Assembly (NCBI GenBank): GCA_026419785.1
Contig: JAODTK010005343.1
Coordinates: forward strand, 186,001-250,000
Source: Sclerodactyla briareus
Lineage: Eukaryota > Echinodermata > Holothuroidea > Dendrochirotida > Sclerodactylidae
Length of the DNA stretch: 64,000 nt
Direction of reading: 5' to 3'
Shown: positions 12,711-23,229 of the stretch, one piece after another
Position numbering within the stretch: the first letter of the stretch is position 1
How the letters are laid out: every line of letters begins with the position of its first letter
Translations under genes and position numbers: made by a program
The notes under the pieces: model-generated
Told to the model about the DNA's origin: nothing
The model's input: only the letters and a program-made list of their open reading frames with translations
Databases searched by the model: none

Positions 12711-13545
12711 AGTTCCACCTATCAGCAGCGCCCTCAGCTAGCCTCGACAAAAAAAAAAATATTATGGGACAACCTTAACCAAATATTTATATCCATGAGA
12801 TCGAAGAGGCCCATGAGGCGCATCAGAATATTTAGAGGACAATGTCCCGGATTTGAGCCTACCACGTTTTGTTCACCTCGACTCATGCGCCTACACATTG
12901 CCTGACGCATTATTGCAGATAAAACGTGATTTCAGTCAGTTCATGATATATACATCGACTCCAAAACATTGGATGGAACATTGAACGGTGATATATCCCC
13001 GCCTGGTTGAATCTTAGGGAATGTCGTTCTTAACGTCCTGTAATGAGTTCCTCGATTATTTATGGTCGGTTCATCAACAACAACAAAAAAAAAAAAAATA
13101 TTACACCCCCAGTAATCAAGCATCAATCAAGAAGTAATCGTGATTGATCATGATCAGATGATCATGTATTTCCCAATTAGGAAAGACAATCGATCTTTAC
13201 TATACTGGTCTGGGCATCCTTAGTTACACTATTGTGGTCTAAATCACCTTATGTATTCTTGTTGTCAGTGAGGTAGTTGTCACATTAACTTTGAATTTAC
13301 AGTAACTTTTAACGACCATGCCAAAAGTGCTTAGAAACATATTGTGCTTGAACGCAACAGGCCGACATTTATAGATGAATTCATGTTCTCGTGTTATAAC
13401 GTTTTACGCGTGAGACAGTGACCCCACAGTTCGGGCGCTATAACTTGACAAACTTACTAGTGACCAAACGCGGTAAAGTTGTCACAAGTTCGCCTACTTC
13501 AGACTGAGGAGTCGACATATATGTGTGGTAGTGTAATAGTCACCC
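12711..13545 (+). repeat. Imperfect direct duplication, copy B (shortened)
   Basis: Partner of 11291-12690. The offset is about 1420 bases at the left part and about 865-885 at the right part, so this copy has internal deletions. An A run at 13084-13098 sits at one deletion edge, and the copy runs straight into the C tract at 13542. Confidence 0.85.
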
Positions 13546-13555
13546 CCCCCCCCCC

Positions 13556-13601
<46 letters not shown>
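13542..13601. repeat. Oligo-C tract, about 60 bases
   Basis: A C run with a single T at about 13556. It is the longest pure C tract in the window and could form an i-motif, with a G-quadruplex on the other strand. Its exact length in an assembly is unreliable. Confidence 0.95.
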
Positions 13602-13603
<2 letters not shown>

Positions 13604-13879
13604 GAATTACTGTCATTTCGGTGCGATAGTTCATAATTTTTCATTCGGTGAAGGCTGGTCGTGAAAAACTGAAAGTTCAATATTGATGTATTGGACCACG
13701 AAACATAAATATAGCTGGCACCATTGTCGCCGTCGATCTTTTACCTGACTCATCTTATTGGACGGTTTGACGGAGACTGAACATGTTTCAGAACTTTCTC
13801 ACAGCTGGAACTAAAGACCCCAGAACAGAGAATTGTGTAACGAGAATGTTGAAAAAATAATCAAAACCTTCATATTTTT

Positions 13880-16205
13880 TTTTTTGTTTTACCTCCTTGA
13901 TGCAGGTGACAAGGTTTTCATGTCGAGCAAAAAACACACCAAAAAAAAGGACATGGGATCATCAAACCACTTGTCCTGTACAAAGTCAAAGGAGGTCCAG
14001 CCTACAATTGTGTCATTAGGTATGAGCCTACAGTCTTTCTCCATAAACTGGGCCTAATTTGTGGATCAAGTATTCCTGAGACAGTTTATATGAAGATATA
14101 CATTCCTAAACATCCACATTACCTTCCAGTTGGAAAAAAAAAAACCGTGAAACAAAATACGACTTATTTACCGAAAGAATTACTGAAAGTCTTCGATGCT
14201 ACGACTGTGTGTCCATGTTCAGACGCAAACTCTGGTCTGATGTTGGCGCTATTGCGGTTTAGTCTGTGAACTGAGTATGTTGTGAGCTTCCCAAAGAGCC
14301 GAATAACGTGAATTTTTGGGGCGGGTTATGGACCCAGCGGATTTTGATGAGGTCCCTCATTTTCGGTATTTTGGGGGCCCAAATACAGGAATTTCAACTT
14401 CCAAACCCTAGAGGTATGGCCCTAGGAGTTCACACACATGGGATAGAACCGTTTGAGGAGGTGCAGGAAAGAAAAATCGTGTCGAGCGCCAGAAACGGGG
14501 TCACATCAGGTCAACTGCTAGTAAACTGAAAAGAACCCAGAGATACTTCCCTTGGAAAATTACACCAAGGGAAAGGCTTGTTCTGTCCTTTTTCAAATAA
14601 ATAGGTTCCATGTCAATGGGGGTACAGTTTTTTAGATACAATTTTTGTCTTCCAACAATTCACTTGTTCGCATATCAGATCTGATATGCGCCCAATTGGA
14701 TGGAAATGAGTGTATCGATAATATGAAGACTTAGCGACTATTTCAGCGTTTTTCCCCAAACCTATTTGTGACATGTTTTCATTCGCAGGTCAATGGCATT
14801 CTCGCCTATCACGGAAAAGGAGGTGCTGTAAAATCTGACAAGGAAGTCAAGCCTTGGACTCCTTCCAACAATCAGCCGCGCCATCGCGCATGACCAGAAA
14901 AAAGGTAAGCATGTTTCAGTTTGAAAATAAACATTACGGTAAGTGAAATGAAACAGTTTTATTTCCATGTATTACACCAAAAAAAACATGGTTCCTGTAC
15001 TCCAAGAACACAAACGACATCGTCCGATTTGACCCCCTGTGAGTCTTTGTTCAGGAATATCGAAAGTTTTTTAGTTACAATTATTGCCAATTGGTATGGT
15101 CGAATATTATTTTCATGGTACTCCTTAAAATCAGTAGCTCGAACTACATCATGAAAAATATGCTCAATAATGGAGTTCCAGGGGAAAGAAAATGGATACT
15201 GCAAGTTGTTGGATACATTATATGTTGCGAAACACGCCAGTTTCCCAAGTTACTAGAGGTCAAAGGTCGGTTTTGATACCCCTTTGGCAATTCCATCTGG
15301 TGTATGCATATGCTTGTAAGGATCTCATAGAGGGTATCATATCATACAATAGGTCATGTCATCAATGTAATTTATGGACAAGAAACCTTTTTTTCTAAAG
15401 AAAACTCACAGTGACCGAGCTTGGCAATGTTGATTTCTTTTGACAATATGTACATCACCGAGAGGAACATCTCTCATGGAAAATGTCATGTCGACAAGGG
15501 TCATCGGTCCCTCAAGGCAGGAACTGAAAATACTATGTGTCCCCCTACCAACTTATAGTGACAGTGTCTATGTCGTCAAGTTCAGGACAATGGTGTACAT
15601 CATGAAGACAACCTTTATTTTAAAACGGCGTGCCATCCAACCTGCTTCGGAGTTCCTATCGGCAAAACTCCCCAGTGTTATTAAATCATTTCCATCGACA
15701 GTGCTATGTACAGCCCCGCTGGTACCACTCCATGGAATCATTCATGTTATCGAAGGTCAATTATCTCATGGGGAAAACTGCCGAAGGGTGTTGTTCCTGG
15801 CAACACCTCTCTCACAATCCTTCATCTTCAAGGTTGTCCAGGACCAGTTAACGCAATTGATGTCGTTCCACATCTTCGAGTCTCTTGTTTATATCTAACA
15901 GTCACATCCTTATGTACACCTTATAATCGACTTCATGAGCATGTACTCCTATCCAGTCCACCCAACATCTTCTTATTGACCACGCTGACAATCCACGCTC
16001 ACACCAAAACTGCTGAAATGAAAGTATTCATTGGAATACCTAATAATATCTTACATATCACCAAATCAATCAGCCTAATGTTAACAAAGAATTTCAACTA
16101 TCCAAAGCATTGTAAACTTTCACCGTCGTTTCTTACCCACTTCCATGTTTTCTCGAGAAATATCCACGTTCTACTCTGGATAACCAATTGTTCTGTACAA
16201 TAGTA
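13880..16205 (+). pseudogene. Unidentified frameshifted reading-frame cluster
   Basis: The + strand here has unusually protein-like open segments that hop between frames. One example is GPAYNCVIRYEPTVFLHKLG (near 14000), followed by VYMKIYIPKHPHYLPVGKKK (near 14090). In the next frame comes KELLKVFDATTVCPCSDA (near 14180), then DPADFDEVPHFRYFGGPNTG (near 14335-14395), and later a 152-codon frame (15440-15898) overlapping a 165-codon frame (15706-16203). There are poly-A stretches at several frame changes. I do not recognise the family. Candidates are a decayed large mobile or virus-derived element, or a retrocopy of a host gene. The low complexity that explains open frames elsewhere in this window is absent here. 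It sits on the TRPC coding strand but does not look like TRPC. Confidence 0.4.
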
Positions 16206-16614
16206 TCTAGAAAATACTTATATTCTCTCAATTCGCATTATATTCTCTTTTATATGCCTCATCGCTCAATTACTCACATTCCAAATATTCGGCAAGGGCA
16301 TAAATTATATCTCCCATACGATTACACAAATCTCCTGAACATACATAGCGTCACCGTTTCGGTAACCGCTGAGAAACGTCGTTTCGAGCGCTCAACTTCA
16401 TCTCTAACGGAGTTGGCACATACGCTAAACCTACTGGTACGCTAACATCATCTTGATACAGAGACACACCCACCAGACGATGCCAGCTAAATTAAGTATG
16501 TCACATCCAAGACGGTCCAGAACGGCACTTCACCTGCAACCTCTCTGGATCTTATCACAATTATTCATTGCGAACGTTATATTCCCATGTCATGGCTTTA
16601 CATGCGGATCTCGC

Positions 16615-16636
16615 ATTTGTTTGTTTGTTTGTTTCG
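16615..16636. repeat. (TTTG)n short tract
   Basis: About five TTTG units lie in AT-rich DNA. The surrounding 16210-17020 shows no supportable gene. Confidence 0.8.
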
Positions 16637-17023
16637 TGTTGTTTCTTTCTCTCTATATTTCCAAAACACAAGTGATAACAAACAGATGAATACTTAGCGA
16701 CAGACCAAAACCTATCATATATAGGGTCACCGAAGCAACACCCATCACACCAAACATAAAATAATTGCACCATCAGTAACCCAAAAAACATACAAAAATA
16801 CAAAACATCTCCACCTTTACCCACCCCTACCCGAACAACCGCAAACGCGACAATCTGCAGGTCATAAACGCAATCAACATTAAACGAGGGACCAGCTTTT
16901 ACCCTCTTTCAGATGACGTGGAGCTTGCTCTGAGAAAGCGGAACGATCAGCGCTACACCACTTAGACCAAACAATATGCAAATGGTGGCATATTGGTTAT
17001 GATCGGAATTACAACGGGTTTTT

Positions 17024-17052
17024 GTCTCGCCTGAACTTTGTTCAGGAGAGAC
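17024..17052. repeat. Inverted repeat (hairpin) at a repeat edge
   Basis: GTCTCGCCTGAAC and GTTCAGGAGAGAC are complementary except at one base and flank a 3-base loop (TTT). The hairpin immediately precedes a TGTC microsatellite. Such 'gtctcgcctga' hairpins mark the ends of dispersed repeats in several marine invertebrate genomes, as far as I recall. Confidence 0.7.
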
Positions 17053-17082
17053 ATAGTGGTCATTTGGTGGGTGTGTGTTGTT

Positions 17083-17150
17083 GTGTCGGTCTGTCTGTCT
17101 GTCCGTCTGTCTGTCTGTCTGTATGTCTGTCTGGTCGGTCCGTCCGTGTT
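17083..17150. repeat. (TGTC)n microsatellite
   Basis: Imperfect GTCTGTCTGTCC units between the hairpin at 17024 and a more complex repeat body (17150-17410). The body resembles a dispersed repeat rather than a gene. Confidence 0.9.
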
Positions 17151-17534
17151 GCGGTTAGATATCTAAGGGAACCGTGGAGGCCATAAGGCTGGGACTTTCT
17201 TGTGGAGGTGCCCCGACGGTGAAGGTTGCCGATGTGCATCACTTTTCGTACCAAAAGGACCATTCTCATTGCATAATTGCAATTAAAGCAGAAAAATTGC
17301 CTGGAAGCTTGTGTAAAAGATATCTCTTGATCGGTGATGCATTGGTGATGGCGTTCAGGGTATCTAAACAAACTATGAAGAGTACACGAAGCGATCCGCT
17401 CCGGGCATGATTATAGGTCTAATTAAGTAGTCTGGATTGCATAATTTCTGCGATATTTTTGAAGTTGTTGTATTTTGACGAAATTGGTGGAGGGGTTTAT
17501 CTATAGTCCCAATGACATTTTAAAGTAGGGACGA

Positions 17535-20230
17535 GGGCCCAGAGGTCATTCAATGCTACTAATCTGTATTCAAGGTCACTTAGGGGTCAAAAACTGTTTT
17601 CTGGCCATAATCGGAGAAGTAAATATCTGCGAAGGCTGATTGGTTCACCATTGTGATATAATTGTTGACCTGCATGTGTTGTGACCTCTGACTCAATTTG
17701 ACCTCTGTCGGGTCGTCATGTGGTTAGAGGTTGAGTTTTGAAACAATGTGCTTAGTCAAGGGGGTACAGGACAAAAAAAATAGGAAACTGGTCATTTTCG
17801 GACATGTGATAGACCTTGTGTGCTTTATGGAGGAGCCCCAATCCGCTTCGCTCGGACACGACTTTGGAGTTAAAAGGGGTCAAAGAGTTTAATTTAATAG
17901 CTTTTCAACATAACATTGGGCGTGTTCATTGGAATGCCAATTGCTTCTAGGAGTGGAGGCCTCACATGAGAGTAACAATTTTTTATAAAAAACCGTCATG
18001 TCTTAAAGGTCCTCAAAGGTCAGTAGGGTAAAAAAAGATTTTAGACTTTTGGCAATAGCACTGGGCATGTTCTCAGAAGGCAAAATGCTCCTAGGAGTGG
18101 ATGTATCACATGGAGAGTTACATTCTAATAAAAACTGCCATGTATTAAAGTTCACTCAAGGTCACTTCGGGGTCAAAAACTGTTTTCTGGCCATAATCGG
18201 AGAATGGATATCTGTGAAGGCTGGCAGGTTTCCCATTGTGATAAATTGTTGACTGCATGTGTGTGACTCTGACCTCATTTGACCTGTCAGGTGGTCATGT
18301 GGTTAAAGTTGAGTCGTGAATAAATGTGCTTGATTTAAGAAGGTACGGGCAAAAAAAATAGAAACTGGTCATTTTAGATCTGTGATAGACCTGTGTGTGC
18401 TACATGGAGGAAACAACTCCCGCTTCGATCGGACACTGACTTTGGGGTTACCAGGGGTCAAAGTTCAATTTCATACCTTTTCGCATAAATTGGGCGTGTT
18501 CATTGGAATGCAAATGCTTCTAGGAGTGGAGCATCACATGGTGAGTTAAAATTTTAATAAAAACTGCAATATCATGAAGGTTCTCAAAGGTCACGTAGGG
18601 GTAAAAAACTGATTTTAGTACTTTTTGGCAATAGCCCACGGGCTTGTCCATCAGAATGCAAAATGCTCCTAGGAGTGGAGTGTCACATGGAGTTACAATT
18701 TTAAAAAAACCTGCCATGTCATTAAAGGTCATTTTGGAGGTTTCACTAGGGGTCAAAACACTGTTTTCTGGCATAATCGGAGATTTGAATATCTGTGGAG
18801 GCGGGAAGGTTCACCATGGTGATTTAATTGTTGACCTGCAGGTGAGTGACCTCTGACCTCAATTGACCTCTGTCGGGTGGTCATAGGGTTTTAAGGGTGA
18901 GTCGTGAATTAAATGTGCTTATAAGAAGTTACGGGCAAAAAAAATAGAAACTGGTCATGTTTGGATATGTGATAGACCTGGTGTGCTTCATGGAGGAAGG
19001 AAACTAAAACTCCCGCTTCGATCGGTTACTTACTTTGGTAGTACAAGGGGCAAAAGTTCAATTTTATACCTTTTTCGCAATAAATTCGGGCCGGGTTCAT
19101 TGGAATGCAAGATGCTTCTAGGAGTGGCTGAATCACATGGAGAGTAACAATTGTTATAAAACCGTCATGTCATTAAAGGTCATCAAAGGGTCAAGTAGGG
19201 GTAAAAACCTGATTTTAGTACTTTTTGCAATAGCACTGGCATGTTAATCAGAATGCAAAATGCTCCTGGAGTGGATGTCACACATGGAGAGTTACACTTT
19301 TCATAAAAAACGCCATGTCAGTAAAGGTCATTGGAGGTCCATTAGGGGTCAACAACGGTTTTCTGGCCATAATCGGAGAATTGAATATCGTGAAGGCTTG
19401 AAGGTTCACCATTGTTATATCATTATTGACCGTGCTGTGTGTGACATCTGACCTCAATTTGAACTCTGTCGGGTGGTCATATGGTTAAAGGTTGAGTCTT
19501 GAAAAATGTGGCTTAATTTACGAAGTTAGGGCAAAAAACAATAGAAACTGGTCTTTTGGATATGTGATAGGCCTTGTGTGCTTAATGGAGGAACTAACTC
19601 CCGCGGATTCGACGGACACTTACTTGGGTAGTTAAAAAGGGGTCAAAGTTAATTTTTATACCTTTTTCGCAATAACAGGGCGGTCATTGGAATGCAGAGT
19701 TCTAGGAGTGGATGCATCACATGGAGCGTAAACAATTTTTATAAAAACCGATGTATTAAAGTCATCAAAGGTCACGTAGGGTACAACCTGATTGAGTACT
19801 TTTTTGGCAATAGCACTGGCATGTTAATCAGAATGAAAAATGCACCTAGAGTGGATGTATCACCGGGAGAGTTACAATTTTCCGAAAAACGGCCATGTCA
19901 TTAAAGGTATTGGAGGTCACTTAGGGGGCAAAAACTGTTTTCTGGCCAAATCGGAGAATTGAATATCTGTGAAGGCTGGAAGGTTCACCATTGGTGTATA
20001 ATTGTTGACCTGTGTATGTGGGTGAACTCTGACCTCAATTTGACCTCTGTCGGGTGGTCTGGTAAGGGTGAGTCTTGATAAAAGTGTAGAACTGGTATTT
20101 TGGATATGTGTAGACTTTGTGTGCTTTATGAAGGGAAACAATCCCGCTTCGATCGGACTCTTACTTTGCTCATAAAAACCGTTATGGCATCAAAGGTCAT
20201 CAAGGTCACTGATGGACCAAAAACTGTCAA
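17535..20230 (+). repeat. Satellite array, period about 585 bp, rich in AGGTCA
   Basis: The landmark CTGGCCATAATCGGAGA (with small changes) occurs at about 17600, 18187, 18768, 19362 and 19942, giving spacings of 580-594. A second landmark, CCCGCTTCGATCGG, recurs at about 17843, 18422, 19014, 19603 and 20142. Each unit contains a half-unit twice: 'gaatgcaaaatgctcctagg', a 'cacatggagagttac' segment, and an AAAGGTCAC.TAGGGGTC segment. The units differ mainly by single-base indels. Short open frames inside are not conserved between units, so this is not coding. Confidence 0.93.
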
Positions 20231-20239
20231 ATTAATAAC

Positions 20240-21700
20240 CCATTTCCTGCACAAACAGCTCCAGAGACTGTACGATACCATTTTAAGAATGGTTTAGTCT
20301 TGGGCACCCTAGCTGCCCAGCATGAGCTGAAATCAAATTAGTAAGCATGGCTACATAACAAAATGTTTAATCATTTCAAACCCCTCAGAATGTTAGTTCC
20401 ATTCATCCTAACTAGTATTCCCATCTGTGACAGACAGAGATTTCATCCATTGTCACAACCGCCTTTTACCTTGAGGTCCAAACAGCATGTCATAACCTGT
20501 CTTTGGGCCCCCTACCCTGACCCTATAAAGTGTAAATACTTTGTCATTTGTTTACTTACTCTCAGGCACCTATTCAAGAAATGAATGGTGTCAGGTGTCA
20601 CCGGCAGTAGCTTTGGTGGGTGAGATGGGGGGAGGAGGGTAACTCCCTTGTATCACTTATATAGTCATAGTTCAGCCAGTAGGGCCTGCATGACTCCTGC
20701 CAGGGAAGCCTAATTAGATGGCATAATCCACTCTAGACAGGGGATTTGAGAGGGGAGGGTGTGAACTCCCTGGGGAGTTGATGGAAGTAGGAGCTGCTTA
20801 AAGGGCCTTATCTTTGAGGATATATAGGATAAATTATAGATTTAGGGTCATTTACAGTGTTTGGACAATATGGTAACCTGGAGGGAACTATTAAACTCCG
20901 TAAGTATGGGTTTAGGAATGGGAGGGCCAGTAGGTAGGATAAAGGGGGGGTAGTCAATGATGAATGAATGTGGAAATATTTGAGGAGGTATTGGGATATT
21001 AAAGCAACATATGGAATGCTGTAATGTTTGCATGGTGACTAAAAGAAGAAAATCCAATGATCGCGCAACCAGGCGAGACACTGGGGGCGATCGCTTGTTC
21101 ATATTATGCTATCCCTCACACAACTTGAGGTTCATGGGCCACAAATGCCAGCATGCTGGGTATACGTAGTCGCGTATGAGCAGGTACAGTGGATAGCATC
21201 TGGAGTGTGGCCGTCGTCTTTCGTCTTACCGATGTCGGCCCAACATCACGATGGGCACAATTATGTGTTGGGTATCAGTCACCCAATAATACAGCTTTCC
21301 CAACGGTTTGCGTTGCAGTTCGTCGCTGAGCCGATCCGACCAGCACGCGTATTCGCATACAGTTCGCTCGTCAGCTGATCACCTTCAGGAGAGGGCCGTT
21401 CGTTCTTTTCCTTCTTCTCAGAATACTGATCATAATGCTTTCCATGTCCTTTGCATCGTCTACAAGCTCGGGGTATCGGAGAAGGTGACAAATTGTTTAA
21501 GTACGTGGAGTATCCGTACTCGAGTTTAGTGTGTAGTATGCTATATCACGGCAATGCCCTTTCTATCGTTGTGTCTCTTCATGTAGTTACTTGGACTATC
21601 AGGGTGGAATTCATGAGCGGTTTTTTTGATATTACTTGACATACCCGGAGGCATTCGAGTCGTGCGGCGACTCCACAAATGATGCACCGTCTTTTTTTAG
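20240..21700. other. No gene seen
   Basis: Unique-looking and low-copy DNA. A 90-codon open frame at 21106-21378 has neither splice context nor a family match that I can defend. It was checked specifically for the missing TRPC pre-S1 exon, without success. Confidence 0.5.
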
Positions 21701-21756
21701 TCATTGACGAAGGCAAGAGGATCTATGCAATCCTGGTCTTCCTGCATTGTATGCGT

Positions 21757-21882
21757 GTGTAGGTGTGTGTGTGTGTGTGTGCGGGGGGGCGTGTGTGGTA
21801 AGGTGCGTGTGTGGTTGCGTTGTGTGTGGGGTATGGGTGGGTGTGCGTGTGTACGTGTCGTGGTGTGTGCGTGCGTGTGAAA
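21757..21882. repeat. Degenerate (GT)n microsatellite
   Basis: A GT-rich tract interrupted by GGGG and other substitutions. The open frames through it (Cys/Val-rich on one strand, His/Thr-rich on the other) are repeat artefacts. Confidence 0.95.
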
Positions 21883-22420
21883 CTTTTTGTTTTCACTTGG
21901 TGCAGAGGACATCTATAAAAACGCCAGTAACAAGTTCCAATTGAACAGTAGTTGCAGGTATGGGGGAGGAGATACGATTGTTGTGGTGATTTTTAAGCAG
22001 CTGTACCTCAGTGTCCATTGATCAGAGTGTGACATAATATAGGATGAGGTAGTAGTAGGTGAAGGAAATATGTGGCATGAACTGAATACTTCTATAACAG
22101 TATGGCACCACCAACGGTATGGCACCAATAAGCCATTCCAGACACTCATTGACCTGTGCTAATGGGCACCAACTAAAAGTAGATTGGTAGACAGTCAATT
22201 CTAATGACCTGGGCAGGTTGCAGGAACTTTGGACTGTTGGCCAGCTGTCTCTAAAAAAAAAATGTTTAAACATTGAACTGGGAACTCGGGATATGTACTG
22301 TGGGAAGTTTGCTGGATCTATCTGGGAAGTTCAGTAATGGCACAGTTATGTTGTGGGACTTTAATATTAATATAAATGGTTACTATAATCCGAGGAGAAA
22401 AGGGATGAAGTGGGGTATGG

Positions 22421-22436
22421 GGGGGGGGGGGGGGAG
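22421..22436. repeat. Oligo-G tract
   Basis: A run of about 14 G follows 'ggggtat' in a G/A-rich stretch. The flanks 21900-23089 hold no supportable exon. Confidence 0.9.
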
Positions 22437-23089
22437 TATATCTCTGGAGGGGAAAACAGACAATTGAATATTTGCTTAACTGACAATCTTTAATACCCTA
22501 CATGTGCACTATATAACGTTCCCGAAAACTTTCCACTGTCAGAGAGCCTAGCTAGCCCTCAACCCTCCATGGCCCGACTGCACAAACTTGCTACCCATTA
22601 TGAAACCATGCGTTGCCGAGTGTTCCGATGTATCACGGCAAGGAATTACATTGAGGTCCTCGTTCCACGCGTTTGAACTGAAAACGGTGTCAAATTACAC
22701 AAAGGCAACGGAGTCACCTCGAAGCGGGGGGTTGGACCTAGTGATACCTCTCCATGATCAAAGTACTACACCCATGAAAGGTGCAAGCTGTACTGATCAG
22801 ATATCGGTATACGCGTGCAGTTTCGTGTGAGGATATTGACCAATGACGACAGTCATCGTGGCTTGTGCGCACGATACATACGCCTACAGGATATTTTGAG
22901 GTGGCACAACAATTTTCTTCCGAAATAATGTGAGATAACGATTCTCCTCACTTGAACGAACATCTGTTAGGTGACAAAAGTAATTTATTGACACTGTATA
23001 TAACACCTGTTTGTTCGTCTGTATCTGTAAATGATATTGTTAATTGACAATATGTATAGCAGTATACCTTTTTCCTCTATGAACCACAG

Positions 23090-23229
23090 CATGGTCAAGT
23101 TTTTCATGCAGCTTGCATCAGATCTCTTCCTCCTCGGGATGATAATGTACGAGATAAGTGCAGATGGCGGGAACCGAGCATACGAGACGCTAGATTTATG
23201 GCACTACGTGATATATATCTACGGTCTGG
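23090..23229 (+). CDS. Probable TRPC channel exon, S1 to start of S2
   Basis: An open segment of 140 bases lies between an acceptor (tttttcctctatgaaccacag) and a consensus donor (CTGG|GTAAGA at 23230). It encodes MVKFFMQLASDLFLLGMIMY, a hydrophobic helix preceded by Val-Lys-Phe. In TRPC proteins S1 is introduced by 'P(f/y)(v/i)KF..H..Sy..FL.LL', which this resembles. After a polar loop (ADGGNRAYET) comes LWHYVIYIYGLG, which fits the start of S2 ('e..v..WvlGliw'). The phase (last base of a codon at the 5' end, one base over at the 3' end) does not join directly to the exon at 6343, so an exon is missing between. Position and strand agree with the other TRPC exons. Chance similarity of a hydrophobic stretch cannot be excluded. 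Confidence 0.5.

Larger units (their letters stand above)
6344..23089 (+). other. Very long TRPC intron(s); may hide an unrecognised exon
   Basis: The exon at 6049-6343 ends in phase 0, but the next recognised exon (23090) begins with the last base of a codon. At least one coding exon, expected to carry the pre-S1 region, should therefore lie in this interval; I could not find it. The sequence holds a LINE end (6715-6857), a duplicated segment (11290-13545), a frameshifted reading-frame cluster (13880-16200), a satellite array (17535-20230) and microsatellites. In 6860-10640 and 20240-21700 I see only AT-rich DNA with short chance open frames. Confidence 0.55.

Noticed and set aside
17535-20230. 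Several 63-84 codon frames within the satellite
   Set aside because: Frames are not conserved between units and are broken by unit-specific indels.
21106-21378. 90-codon + frame containing QRFALQFVAEP, considered as the missing TRPC pre-S1 exon
   Set aside because: Only a few residues resemble the family pattern, and I saw no acceptor or donor in the right phase.
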